A stretch of DNA of 64,000 bases from Augochlora pura (lineage: Eukaryota; Arthropoda; Insecta; Hymenoptera; Halictidae): contig NC_135773.1 of assembly GCF_028453695.1 (NCBI RefSeq), forward strand, positions 2,356,001 through 2,420,000, read 5' to 3'. The notes beneath the pieces were generated by a model. It saw nothing but the letters and a program-made list of their open reading frames with translations, did no database searches and was not told where the DNA came from. Of this stretch, positions 53,201-64,000 are shown piece by piece. Positions within the stretch are counted from its first letter, which is position 1; every line of letters begins with the position of its first letter. The translations under genes and the position numbers were made by a program.

Positions 53201-56200
53201 AACTTACGTCATGATTTTACAGGTTGTTAGTAGTTCTTTAGATAATTATATTTAATAATACACTCAATGCTTCAAATAGTATATGTATACATATACAAAT
53301 TTAAACTTTCCATACAATTTGTATGTCTGATTTATAAATTGATCAAACTTTTCTTCAACAAAATTTTAATCTTGTTAATAATAGTAATAACAATAATAAC
53401 ACCTGCAAAACTTCCAAAACAGAAGATGTAGCTGGAGAAACCGTCTACTGTGGGATGACCCATTGCTGTGCCTTCGATTTATTTTCATGCATAATTTACA
53501 TTTATCGACATGTTACATTTTTTATTAGAAAATAAAGCAGATAAGAGAATAATGCAAAAATTTAATGTTTTATTCAATTCTAAAGTTAATTGTGTTTGAA
53601 AAAAAAAACCTAAGCAATTTGTTATCTCATAGTAATCGTCTTTACAACCCTCTATTATCATTACATAATATTGTATGTATACTATTATGTATATAACAGC
53701 AACGAATACACTATGGATAGATTGTATGTGTCTCAAGGAAATCACTTTCGTAACCAAGGCATCTCATTTTGCATAAAGGTTCATGGCAATGGTATAGTAT
53801 TATGACAGTCTAGTTACCATACGTATAACTTCTTTGTCAATGGAGACACACGTCGATCAATGAAATTGAATACGTTCACTTTAAATGGTATACTGGAGCC
53901 GTATTACGAATATTCTAATAACTCCTATTATGTAACGTAATTACCTCCGCTTATGATGACTTCTTTGGCCACCGATACGCGATGGAATTTGTCGTCGTGA
54001 ACGAATTCCACGCCGACTGCTCTCTTGTTGTTGTCGAATAGGATTTTGGTCGCCGTGGAGTTGAGCATTATATGCAAATTTGGCCGATTTCTAGCCGGCC
54101 GAAGGAACGCTCGAGCAGTCGAAAGCCGCGAACCGTTTCTAGAGGTTGTTTGAGCAATTGCGAATCCGGTATGGGTTCGTCCATTCAGATCTACGTTCCC
54201 GTATCCTGGAAACAACGAAAGGTCAAACAATAATTAACTTCCTTTCTTACCGAATGCGTCATTGTAACCGCGTGCATTTTAATATCGAGTCAGACCTGTG
54301 ACAACGGCAGAATTTATCCTATATGTGTTTTTCATTTCTTTTAATCTGAAATCAAGTTCTAATCTGCTGTTACAATCTACTAAAGAAAATTTTCCTGTCA
54401 TCTTTTAGCTAACAGAATAATTCGGTCATAAAATATGAAGAACTCAAGAATATTTCGAACTTGCTCCACAATGTAATAGTTCAAGCTCGAAATAGACGAT
54501 CGTTCATCATGTTGCGAATCGCTTTTTCCGTGTAAACCATTCGAATGCGTTTGTGCATCTGAATTGATTTAATTTTGCGAGCGTATTCAATTCTGCGTGC
54601 AACCTGCTGCGCTTTTCAAAATTCAACATGTGCAGTACATTTAAAATCTGACACGTGCAGTGCTGATCGTCTACACACGATTGACACAGTTGGCTATCGA
54701 AACATAGGAAAGCACACGAATGAATTACACAAATGAAAGCGTTCTAGAAACTTGCTATACTTCAATAGAATGTACATACTAATAAATAGACTGTGACAGA
54801 TTAGTAGACAATTTTTATTCTCCAAAAAGATTCGCAGTCTAGTAATTACTAGTAACAAGTCTGTTCTCGAAGCATTCCACAATTGTTCTATAAATAAATA
54901 ATAAATATATTAAAAAATGCATCGCTGTTAGCATTATATACTTTATATTGTATAATTACATATTGTACCTTAATTAAACTATTCTGTCCGTCACTTTATT
55001 ATTATTAAATGACGAATGAAAATAGAATAAATTCAACAAATTCTCAGGAAAAACGTTCTTGTTACTTTTATAATATAAAACAGTCACGTTTCGCGCAGAC
55101 CTAGTGCCAATAATTAACTGTAAATGATATAAGTCAAGCTTGATTCGGCGAATCTATTAGTTTGGTGCATATGAAACGTCGGATGTTTACGTAAATATAT
55201 AAAACTGTATATCTTTCTTCAAATCTTTATTCATTATCTTTATTCATAAATAATGTCGGGATTAAGAGAAATAGAATGAACCCTAGCATGAAAAACGTAA
55301 AAACTTGAGTTTTTCTTCTCTGACGTCAGCTCTCCTACGTTGCCAGTAGGTTCGCCCTCGGCGCGTGGCTGTTTCATTACAAACCGCGCGAAGTATGTTG
55401 ATCAGCTCTGCGCTTGCATTTTACCGCATTTTCGTAACTTCCCCACTACCTCTCGGACGTTAGAGACCCTTAGCGGACGGCTGGCGGATATATCCGCCCA
55501 AGCGTGTTTACCGTTGCGGACGGCTGGCGGATATATCCGCCCAAAATACTGCGCGCTCCAATACCCGTCGTCCACAGCGACGCTCGGCCGTCGAGCGCCG
55601 CCGTCCGAAGCCACTTCCACTGGAAATCTGAAATAAATCTTCTGGCTTATAGTATTTCTATCTTATGCGATAAAGTGCATTTTATTAGGTTGGTGCATAT
55701 GAATACTATATACTATTTATCCTGCATGAACACTATATACTATTTAGCCCGTAAAAACTGTTCTAAATGTTTAAAATAGCGAAAGTCGTTTGGCGAAAGA
55801 TCTATATTTTATAAAATATTATATTTTACTTCATTTAATTTCGCAATTGTTTTGTACGACGTATGCGTAGTTTTTGTGGGCTAAACAGTATGTAAATGGA
55901 GACAGGCTGAAAAATTCCATACTACAGTTTATTGATCCGAAAAATCAGAATTTCTTGAAGACATACATTTATGAATTAAACTCGCGTTGGGAAAAGTGTA
56001 TTGAAACAAATGGGGCACATTTTTATTAAATTAATAGCTTTTGAAAAAAGATATGCAGTTTTATATACTCGCTTAAAAATCCAACCTAATAATTTTCTAT
56101 CCTGCCGTTAATGACCCGATATTGCTCAAGGGTATCAACCTTGATCGTTCGTGGTCAAATTGTTTTCGTTGCAACTAAATCAGACGCCAATTACGACTAG

Positions 56201-59200
56201 CAGCAAGGCCGACTGCGTTCATTAATTGCCGAATTGCGTTTTCCGGCGGATAATTCGACTGTGATGAAACGATGGCTGGCGAGATCGATGTCGCAATTCA
56301 TTAGCCGTGAGCAACGTTCACGTAACGACTCTTTCGGCGAACGTCGAAACAGTTCATTAGATCTAAGTGAACTGTACCAGGTAAATAAAAAAGAAACGGT
56401 TCCTCGCCGTCACGTAATAACTGGTTCCATGTGATTCGCTTAAGGGGAGCTGTGGTTCTTTGACCAGTTTCCAGCGACGGTCTTTTTTCGCCACGTCTGG
56501 ATCGCGATGCTTGCGATAAATTCGAGTTTAATAAGAGATCGGCGGATCCGACAAATTATGGTTACGTTCGTTTCCGTCTTCATTAATTCTTACCGGATTG
56601 AAATTTTTTTCAATGCGCCGCTTCTTGTTACTTCTCGAATGCAATTGTTCGGCGTCTTGTTCGTTAAACGTGACACATCGATGGCACGCGTAATTAGCGA
56701 AAGTATAATTTCCTATGAAAATAATTCGAATGATACTAGTTCGAATATAAGAAAGATATAGAATAATGGTGACACGTGAACTAATCTTGAAAAATTATAT
56801 CTGAATTTATTGTAGGCGTGGATGTAGATTAGAATAAAGAGCATTCAATTACAGTCGAAATTTTTATTTTGTCCTTCCTTGATTTTAATAGGATGAAAAT
56901 ATTGCAACGGTATTTTAAAATCCTTTAAATTGCTTTTACTCTTTTGTATTTGACACAATCATTTTTGTTATAGATTTTTGTCTATTGTGCTCTTTGCCTA
57001 TTAGTAAATCTTACCTTATGATTTCTTAGTTAAATTGCGATTCGAATTATTACTTTTAAGCTATACACATAATGGCTTTTCGAACGAATTTCATTGCGCG
57101 ATAACGTGGCGGATTTGTCACCGAAATCGAAGACGATTAAAAGGCACATAATCTATATTTACCTAATTCCTTGCCAGCCTCAAGGAGAGCGTAGCTCAGA
57201 GGCGGGTGATAAGGGAACTGCGTAACCGTAAGAGGTCCACCGACGCCGTGATAACCATAATCCATAGTGTTCGCCTGAAGATTATCTTCGCTCCTGATGA
57301 AATATGGAAGGACATCTTGATAAGACCATCCTACGTTGCCAAGCCTGGCCCAGTCATCGTAATCCTTTCGCGAACCTCTCATGTATGTCATTCCATTCAT
57401 GACGCTGGTGCCTCCTAGTACCTGAAGAATTTCATTAGATGGAAAGTGTTACACTTACATAACTATCCCTTGGTACGTGCGGTCATTCGTTGCATCAATA
57501 AGTAATTGATTTATTCAAATAAATAATTGATTTATTCAATATAGAAAGCGTTTGACGACAACTCGTAAATAAATTTCCGCTTACATAAATATCGTTAACA
57601 TTCATAATGAAGTCCATTCTATAGTCCATAAAGTATCAATTGATTGCGATATGGGATAATAATGATGACAAGATACGACCGTAAGCAAATATACGTATGT
57701 GAACAGCTTTTACAACGGAATAACTTTTCTACACTCGGATTAAGCGATTCGTATTTCTTTTGAGACGATAAAAGGGCTGGTATGCTGGAGAATTTAACAA
57801 ATTTTTGTACAAATTGCAACTGGGGTGGAAACGTTTAAACATATTTAAAACATTTTTATCCGAGCATATAATGAAAATTCGAACAATGCATTCTTCAGGT
57901 AACTTTATTAATACGATAGTCGATCAGTATTCTTCGCATTTTGGTTACTATTTGCTATCGAAATATTGATCTCAGACTACGTACTTTCCCTCTTGGCCAA
58001 TAGCATTTTTTGTCATTTTGATTCAGGCATGCACCATCCTCGCTCTCCGTGGAATATTGCCAATCAATATTAGATCCGATGAAATTGAAGAAAAACGATG
58101 GTATTTGCGTTCCGGTCGGTTCGTCTAGTCCAGCCTCCAGTAATAACACAGAAAATCGTGATTCCTCCGATAATCTAGCAGCGACTGTTGCACCGGCGCT
58201 GCCACCACCTATTACAACGAAGTCGTACCTGAACAGAAACATTCATCATTTAAATCGAATCGCGCGACGACTTAATTTTCTTGACATCGCAGAACAAAAC
58301 CCATAATTGGTATACTAGTGATACCGTCATAATATTTCTATTTCATGTGAAAGTATAATATTCTATGTCTTTTGTATCTCGTGCACTAGTAAAACATAAA
58401 ATACAATTGATGAATAATTTAGAATTAAATCAATAGTTATTCTTATGAAAGTCATTGTATCAGTAAAAATTGTATAATAAGTAACAGTCGAAGTAAATGT
58501 TACATAATTTAATGTAAGAATACCAGAAACATTTACTAAACATTCAGAAGAAAAATATCATTTTAAATTAAAATTTTCCTTCCCACAGAAATTACTTGTT
58601 ACGATACGATTGCAATCTTTTGATACAATGCGATACAAGAATACAAAATGTTTTCGTTTAGCATTTACTACATATGTATATCGCAGTTTCGCGTTACTTC
58701 ATTCTGTAAACTACTCTTGCAATACGATCGCAACCGATTTATACGAAGTTTGGTTTAGCATTTGAACGACCGGCAGCGTTTTCCATTAATAATCAACGTG
58801 TTTCGCGGTTATAATGCAACACCGTGTTGTGTAAAACTAAAAGGTGGGCCGCACCTCCGGACAAGGTTACATTGGCGATTTCATTTTCTCCGAGAGGACA
58901 GGTTCACCAGCTGGCCGTTGTTCCCGTCGACGACAAAAAGAAAAGACTCTGGTTACAATGTCTTACGAATTAGAAACTGGGTTAAAGGAACGAGAGCCTC
59001 GGCTATAGGGGCAGAGTCAAGCGAAAGGTGGATTTCTCAGCACAGTTCGTTGGGGACGCTCGTGTGAAGTAGTAATGGTATTTTGAATGCCACGAGCCAA
59101 GTACTGACGTGCGCGCTTCGTGCACCGTACGCTTGCCTCATTGAGGGACGACAACTTACTTTTATGCACTGAAACATGAGCCTAAGTCCTGAATGTATGT

Positions 59201-62200
59201 TGTACACTGGCAATAAACATTCGATTGAACAATATGAACGTCCGTCAGTCCGGCTACTCTTATGTTTCAAGTGCCGAGAATAAAATTAAAAAATTCCTTT
59301 AAAATCAAAGCAATCTAGTTAATGAATCTAAAACTAGAATGTTAAAATTTATCATAATGATAAAATTCAGTTTATACAGATGTGTTATGATAAAAATGAC
59401 ATATCTGTGGACAGTGATTTATTGTATTTTTGGGATAGGACAGAGCAAGATTCCTATTTTTTGAGACATGTACGTTTCCTACGATTTTTATTTAACGTAC
59501 ATATGATATTTTTCCACTTTTTATTGCGCGCTTCAATAATTTTTCAGCAAACATGTTCACGTTTTTGATCGAATTTTTTCTGCCGCATGTTGTGCTGCAC
59601 AAATATTTGGCTTCAGTATTTATCCTAGCTCACAAATTGGTTTTCGTCGTTTCCTTTGTTCCTTTTTTATTCGCGTTTACTTTCCACGTCAGAGAAAATG
59701 TACCAAAATAGTATAGCATAGCCTTCGGCAATAGCAAGCCGGTCGTCCTTTGTTTCGGACAGAATTGAATGGACAATACATTGCGAACGTGATACTCTTG
59801 TTACTGTACCTTCTTTCAGCTCGATATTAAACACTTAGCTGCTGCAATCTCTTTGAAAAGTGTACAAGTTACTATAATTCGATTTTCCTTGTACTTTGTT
59901 TAAATACAACTCTTCTATAAAATATATAATTTATTAAAAATATATGGATGAATATATCCTTCTTAATCAGTCAGTGTCTTTGACAAGTGTATTTGTCATG
60001 AAATACGCTATATTCGTCAAAAACGGCTAACTAGTTAAATAGGCTACTATCTCAATAATAATAGAATCAAACGGATAAATTTACAAAGTACCTAATTCTT
60101 TCTTAATTTTTAAAACGAAGAAGAAGTTTGAATATCGGAATTTTGTATTTTTAATTTTTTTCACAGACCACCACATATTACAGTTAAAAATATGAAATAG
60201 ACAACACTGTCATTAAATTAAAGTAGAACATATTATAGATGTGTATTATTCGTTAATATTGCAATAAGTTAAATATTATTCACTCATTTAATACGTTGTG
60301 AAATAATTTTAGTAAAAATTACAAAATATACAACATCGTTGAACAAGGCTGAAATCAAAACTAAAATGACACGTGAACACATATCACTCATGACTTATAC
60401 GTTCACCTAAATAAAACTGTGGGTTTCGATTTACTCATACACTTTATCAGCATATCCAGTGGTACAGCATATATGGTTTCAGAATACTCCACGTTCCACG
60501 AACACGAGGAGTAATTCATTTAACGCCGAAGTTCGAGATTCTGTAATTATAATATTGTAATATATACCGAACATCATATAATTGTATATCATGTAATTGG
60601 CTGTTGTCGAATGCCGTTTGCCTGTCAGTGTCATTGGTCATGGTAATAGAATTCCGCGTTACTCAACGCTTCACGGCCCATTGGCTTTGATGGACTTTCA
60701 ATCTCTTCCAATTATCATTCGCTATCATTCCTCGGTTTTCTCGAGCCGCGCGGCGAAAGATCTAATAGGCTCGGGGCGCCGCCGGTTGCCTCAGTCCGCA
60801 TCCGGTATACATAAGTGCAAACGCGGATGCATCGGCTGGATGTGATGTAACGTGAGAGAATCATCGGAACAATGGCCCCGGGCTATTACACGCAGACACA
60901 CGTTCGCAACAATTTTACGGATAGTCGTGCATGGATGCTCACTTCCGAGAGGGAGACAAGACCCCGGAGTTTCTATGGCATTACGTGAACCGTGTCACTG
61001 ACAATTAAGACTGTCTCCTGTCCAGGCATCGGTCAACAGGTCCTTCGAGAAAGGATCGTTGGTCTGTTGCGCACATCGGGCCGGTCTTTTCCTCGCTCCA
61101 ATAACTTTATCAAGTACAGCGCACGAGCCACCGATATACATGCAAATGTTTCTTTTTTGATTTCCTGCGCCGCGCCATTTTCTCGCGTTTATGCCATCCT
61201 CTTCCTGTACCGTATCCCAGTTACGCATCGAAATAATGCATTTTCATATTTTGCTCAGATTACAAAGCCGGGTGTTACTTCGATGCTGGTGTCGGTTAAG
61301 CCGATTGTAAAGCGAAACTGACATGCTTCTGAGACTTGGATAAGTAAAAGTAGACTACGGATTTGATGCATTTACGACTAGACTGTGGATCCTAGGCGTT
61401 TATGTCTAAACTGCGGATTTTATGTATTTATAGGAGAAATGCACAGGCGAAACATAGTATATTATGAAAATTAAGAGAAACTAAAAATATGGACATGTTA
61501 ATTGCAACTTATTAAAATTGTTTAAGTGAAAAAACAAGATCGCGCTTGGCTTTTACAATTTTCAATTTTTTAGGAGGATCAACAGTCGATTTATAACAAA
61601 TGCATTAAGATCAATTGTTTTGAGAACAGTTATACTATATTAGTAATAATATAAAAGCTACTTTGATTTTATTCATTAAATAGAAGCTTATTTCTTTTTC
61701 CAAGGACGTTATGGATACAAGCATAACTTTGCAAGCACAGTTGTCGTGCAACTGCAACCTTTAATTAAAAATGTGATTTTATTTAGGTGGCGAGTTACGA
61801 ACGCCTACATCAGCACCATAATTTGCATTAATCTCGAAACCGCGAACATAATTAGCACTTTCACTGCATCTCAGGCCAGCCGAAATGCGATCACACGCTA
61901 AAGGACAAATACATAACGAGTTTACATGGACGTTTTCTGTTTCAGAGGGATGGAATGTCTATTTTTCCAAACTCTGACCGCATTTTCTTATCTCCAATTT
62001 TACCAACCTGTTCCTTCGCAATTCAATCCTCTCCAGCAGCCTAATCTTTTAAGTGCACCCCTCTAACCGAATCTATTTTGCTTCTGTATTGTTCCTCCAC
62101 TCATTTCTCTACGATATTTCAAAGTACCGTATTCCCTCTCCGTACAGTTCAGTATCCCTATTCTCTTCGTACCCTCATTAGAAACGTTAATTGTACCCAA

Positions 62201-62851
62201 CCTAGCTACTACAACAGAGCATGTTTAGACGCATCATACATTCAAGGGATCTGGTGCCAAACGCATACTCCTGGCAGAAAATATTCGATCGGAATTGTAA
62301 ATGTGATTGTTGGTCGAATTATTCAAGCCTTTATTTTCAATGAAGAATATCTATTAGAATCTAATTTCAAAAAGTATTGTAATTATAATTATAAATGACA
62401 GATAATTTGTTGATGAAATGTAAAGGGTAAAAGTGTATTATTAGAGTATATTATTATAACTATATTGTATCAACTGTTTATGTAGAGCGTAAAATTCTGA
62501 GATCTCTCGTTCATCCACGAATGAGCTACGTCTGGTTATCTTCGTTTCTCCCTGGTTAAGTCAAACAAGTTTTCCACGTCACCATCTTCAACGAAGGTCA
62601 TGATTTTTCTATGGGTTTGCCCGACCGTGAACTCTATTCCGACAGGAAACATAATTTGAGCTTGACCTTGATCGGTTTTACCTGGAATTGACGGAGTTCG
62701 GCGGCACAGGCCTGTTGCAAGGATCTTCAAGGTCGCACTGGCTGCGTAGGAACACCTCGAGAAGTCCCATAAATAGCATGAAGGATGGACCACCGCATGT
62801 CGATGCAAGCGTAGGCCCGGTCGAAGGTGTCAGCGGGCAATTGCAGCTCAT
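47258..62851 (-). CDS. Gld: Glucose dehydrogenase (FAD, quinone), GMC oxidoreductase
   Basis: Seven coding exons: 62851-62682, 58228-57985, 57421-57163, 54205-53945, 51174-50944, 48430-48103, 47570-47258. They join in frame to 601 aa. It oxidises glucose to gluconolactone using FAD and a quinone acceptor. In Drosophila, Gld acts in cuticle modification at eclosion and in reproductive ducts and sperm storage. Evidence: an N-terminus with TGPTLASTCGG and FMLFMGLLEVF, closely matching Drosophila Gld; the FAD-binding loop VIGGGSAGA (Gly64-Gly69) with LLLEAG; GMC signature one around PRGKVLGGTS; signature two GAVNSPQILLNSGIGP; and the catalytic region ENHQAGSCKMG (His535) with GNTNAP (Asn579). The start ATG gives MSCNCPLTPS. 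An acceptor-like TTTATAG abuts it, so an upstream non-coding exon is likely. The gene spans 15.6 kb with large introns holding transposon debris; the coding frame itself is intact. Confidence 0.96.
48431..50943. other. Gld: Gld intron between exons 5 and 6
   Basis: A 2.5-kb intron on the minus strand. A GC-richer patch lies at about 49.85-50.35 kb, including GCTATAAAACTGG on the plus strand. Open frames there match no family I know. Otherwise nothing is recognised. Confidence 0.5.
51582..51601. repeat. (TA)n microsatellite
   Basis: An uninterrupted TA dinucleotide run of about 20 bases in a Gld intron. Confidence 0.85.
55157..55240 (+). mobile_element. Mariner terminal repeat, probable fragment
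   Basis: TTAGTTTGGTGCATATGAAA follows a TA dinucleotide and differs by one base from the end of the mariner at 55685. Further in, TATATAAAACTGTATATCTT matches the inside of that element's opposite end (in reverse) better than its near end. It suggests a second, truncated or nested mariner copy in the same Gld intron. Confidence 0.5.
55320..55625. other. GC-rich island in Gld intron 3
   Basis: About 300 bases are markedly GC- and CpG-richer than the AT-rich flanks. It begins with a perfect TGACGTCA site (55321-55328) and contains the palindromic tandem repeat at 55473. It lies between two mariner ends. It could be an intronic regulatory element or part of an inserted transposon. An open frame through it shows no known motif. 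Confidence 0.45.
55473..55544. repeat. 43-bp tandem repeat with perfect palindrome
   Basis: Two copies of a 29-base block, identical throughout, with a 43-base period (55473-55501 and 55516-55544). Each holds the perfect 16-base palindrome GGCGGATATATCCGCC (55483-55498 and 55526-55541). The preceding ACCCTTAGCGGACGG resembles the ends of the TTAA-bounded elements in this window. Confidence 0.8.
55685..56089 (+). mobile_element. Internally deleted mariner element
   Basis: It begins TTAGGTTGGTGCATATGAA and ends CCAACCTAA, with TA on both sides, as left by mariner insertion. The start matches the TTAGGTTGGTGCA end known for the mariner subfamily that includes human Hsmar1. At 405 bases it is far shorter than a full element (about 1.3 kb), and most of the transposase is missing. 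A transposase C-terminus remains. It is in the third Gld intron, on the strand opposite to Gld. Confidence 0.8.
55871..56029 (+). pseudogene. Mariner transposase C-terminal remnant
   Basis: A 52-codon frame running from after a TAG to TAA. It ends with NSRWEKCIETNGAHFY, the typical mariner transposase ending (x-RW-x-K-C/V-I-E-x-N-G-x-Y/H-F). The preceding part DRLKNSILQFIDPKNQNFL fits the region before it in the family. The DDD catalytic part is absent, so it cannot be active. Confidence 0.75.
58229..62681. other. Gld: Large first coding intron of Gld
   Basis: A 4.45-kb intron between the N-terminal exon and the FAD-loop exon. GC-richer patches occur at about 58.8-59.05 and 60.73-61.23 kb. 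One holds GCATCCG and CGGATGC arms around GTATACATAAG (about 60.80-60.83 kb). No exon is supported. The patches are candidates for intronic enhancers or an internal promoter, by composition only. Confidence 0.45.
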
Positions 62852-64000
62852 CTATAAACAAATCGCTCATAATTTATTATTTGAAAACTATTTCTTAACC
62901 CCTTGCACTATGATTCCTTCCACGCTGCATTGATCAGCACTTATTTGTCCTTAATATCTTCCTTAATAGGACCAGACAATTTTTGTTTCTTTCATTGTCT
63001 TTATGTACTTTTATTTCTAGATTTTGATAACAGAAGAATTGAAGAAATTAATAATATTCATACTTAGTAGACTTTGCATAAAATCTATATCACGAGCCTG
63101 ACTAGTTATTGTAGTGCAAGGGGTTAATATCTTTTTTAAGTAGTAAACGTTTGAATTTTATTGGAGATGTTAAAGGTGTAGTTTACCAGACAATTCCAAT
63201 GAAATTTTTGCAACATAGAGATGTTACGTTTATCTTAACTTTTTCAAATTCAAATCGTTGGTTCCAACTTTGAAAAAATAATTTTTCTACTTTTTGACGT
63301 GACTGTACTGCGCCATTTTATACGTGCAATTACAATGCAAGTAAAATTTAATGTGACCCTAGGCGGTAAACGGGTTTGACACGCCTACTGTAGATCAATG
63401 TTAAATAAAGGAAATAAAACGAGACTTTATTTCGTTTCTTATCTAGAAACTGGAATCATTTGCTCATTGACCTTCGATCACTCCGCTCAAACCTTGCAGC
63501 ATTCAGCGAAGTTGCCAGAACTTCAAGGGAGGCACCAACAAATCGGGTTTTACAGTATAACAACATTCTGTTGGACTAGTTTGCAGATCGAACACAACCG
63601 GCTCGCAGATATTGCATAAGTAGGAAACCGTTCTAAACTTATTAATCGCCTCTCGACACTTTTCTTGTGAGTAACTTTTGTTTCGCAAGTTTAATATTTT
63701 TTCAACATTTTTACCGTTTCGAAACGCACAAAAATCGCGACCTAATTGCTACACATCGCCTTTCAACCCCTCGCTGTGACGGTAAACTTACATTCTATCG
63801 TCATTAAATACAAACATTCTCATTGTTCTAAGAAATGATTGCAATCGAAAATGTTCTAATTACTGTAACTGCGAAAGACAATGGCAACAAGAGTTTAACC
63901 AGGTTTAGAAACTTTGAGTCGTGAAATATTCCGGCATACTAAACTTTATTCAAACTCGCATAGCACGAAGAAGGATTAGAGAAGCGATTATTCAGTTCCA
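62852..64000. other. 5' flank of Gld and window edge
   Basis: Upstream of the Gld coding start. It contains the TTAA-ended element at 62895-63127 and a minus-strand TATAAAA at 63322-63316, which could serve a Gld transcript although no strong initiator is at the right distance. Frames in 63.4-63.7 kb match nothing I know. An untranslated Gld exon is likely in or beyond this stretch. Confidence 0.4.
62895..63127. mobile_element. Short TTAA-ended MITE, piggyBac-like
   Basis: A 233-base segment with perfect 16-base inverted ends, TTAACCCCTTGCACTA at the left and its reverse complement at the right. The TTAA on each border fits piggyBac-type target duplication. It has no coding capacity. It lies 44 bases upstream of the Gld start codon, in what should be Gld 5'UTR, intron or promoter. 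The clean ends suggest a younger insertion than the element at 16428. Confidence 0.8.

Noticed and set aside
55340..55636. 98-codon frame through the GC island
   Set aside because: It runs across the exact tandem repeats, so its protein is repeat-derived; no domain is seen.
63340..63790. TCAAACCCGTTTACC and TCAACCCCTCGC ends as a fourth inverted-repeat element
   Set aside because: The match is weak and there is no TTAA or other clear target duplication at both ends.
1..64000. CRISPR array, bacterial operon or viral genome
   Set aside because: No regularly spaced direct repeats, no ribosome-binding-site-led gene strings, and the genes are spliced insect nuclear genes.

Overview
The window is AT-rich eukaryotic nuclear DNA: genes are split by many short introns with GT/AG borders, there is no operon structure, and there are long gene-poor stretches. 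The protein families and the close match of one product to insect glucose dehydrogenase indicate an insect. The base composition and TTAA-ended small transposons are compatible with a hymenopteran (bee, ant or wasp), but the order is an inference.

Layout, left to right. (1) 2.8-5.6 kb, minus: dolichol kinase, 7 coding exons, 461 aa. (2) 6.4-9.1 kb, minus: glucose-6-phosphate isomerase, 11 coding exons, 556 aa. (3) 9.1-19.8 kb: no convincing coding gene; the upper part is probably 3'UTR of the next gene, and it carries a TTAA-ended element and simple repeats. (4) 19.8-29.7 kb, minus: a 9-exon gene for a 1328-aa, largely low-complexity protein whose family I do not recognise. (5) 32.3-33.7 kb, plus: CDP-diacylglycerol-inositol 3-phosphatidyltransferase (PI synthase), 4 exons, 234 aa, head-to-head with the previous gene. 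(6) 37.1-39.0 kb, minus: LRRC47-like protein, 4 exons, 531 aa. (7) 41.6-44.7 kb, plus: secreted astacin metalloprotease, 4 exons, 299 aa, with a good TATA/initiator core promoter. (8) 47.3-62.9 kb, minus: glucose dehydrogenase (Gld, GMC oxidoreductase), 7 coding exons over 15.6 kb, 601 aa. All exon joins listed keep the reading frame.

The genes are mostly housekeeping: dolichol phosphate supply for glycosylation, glycolysis, phosphatidylinositol synthesis and a translation-associated LRR protein. The two extracellular enzymes (astacin, Gld) sit at the right end. They do not form one pathway.

The accessory content is transposon debris: three TTAA-flanked inverted-repeat elements resembling piggyBac-type MITEs, an internally deleted mariner with a recognisable transposase tail, and two places where 16-bp perfect palindromes sit in 43-44-bp tandem repeats. 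I found no CRISPR array, no convincing tRNA or rRNA gene, and no clear new multi-gene system. The most open items are the unrecognised 1328-aa protein, its possible second promoter, and the palindromic repeat families.
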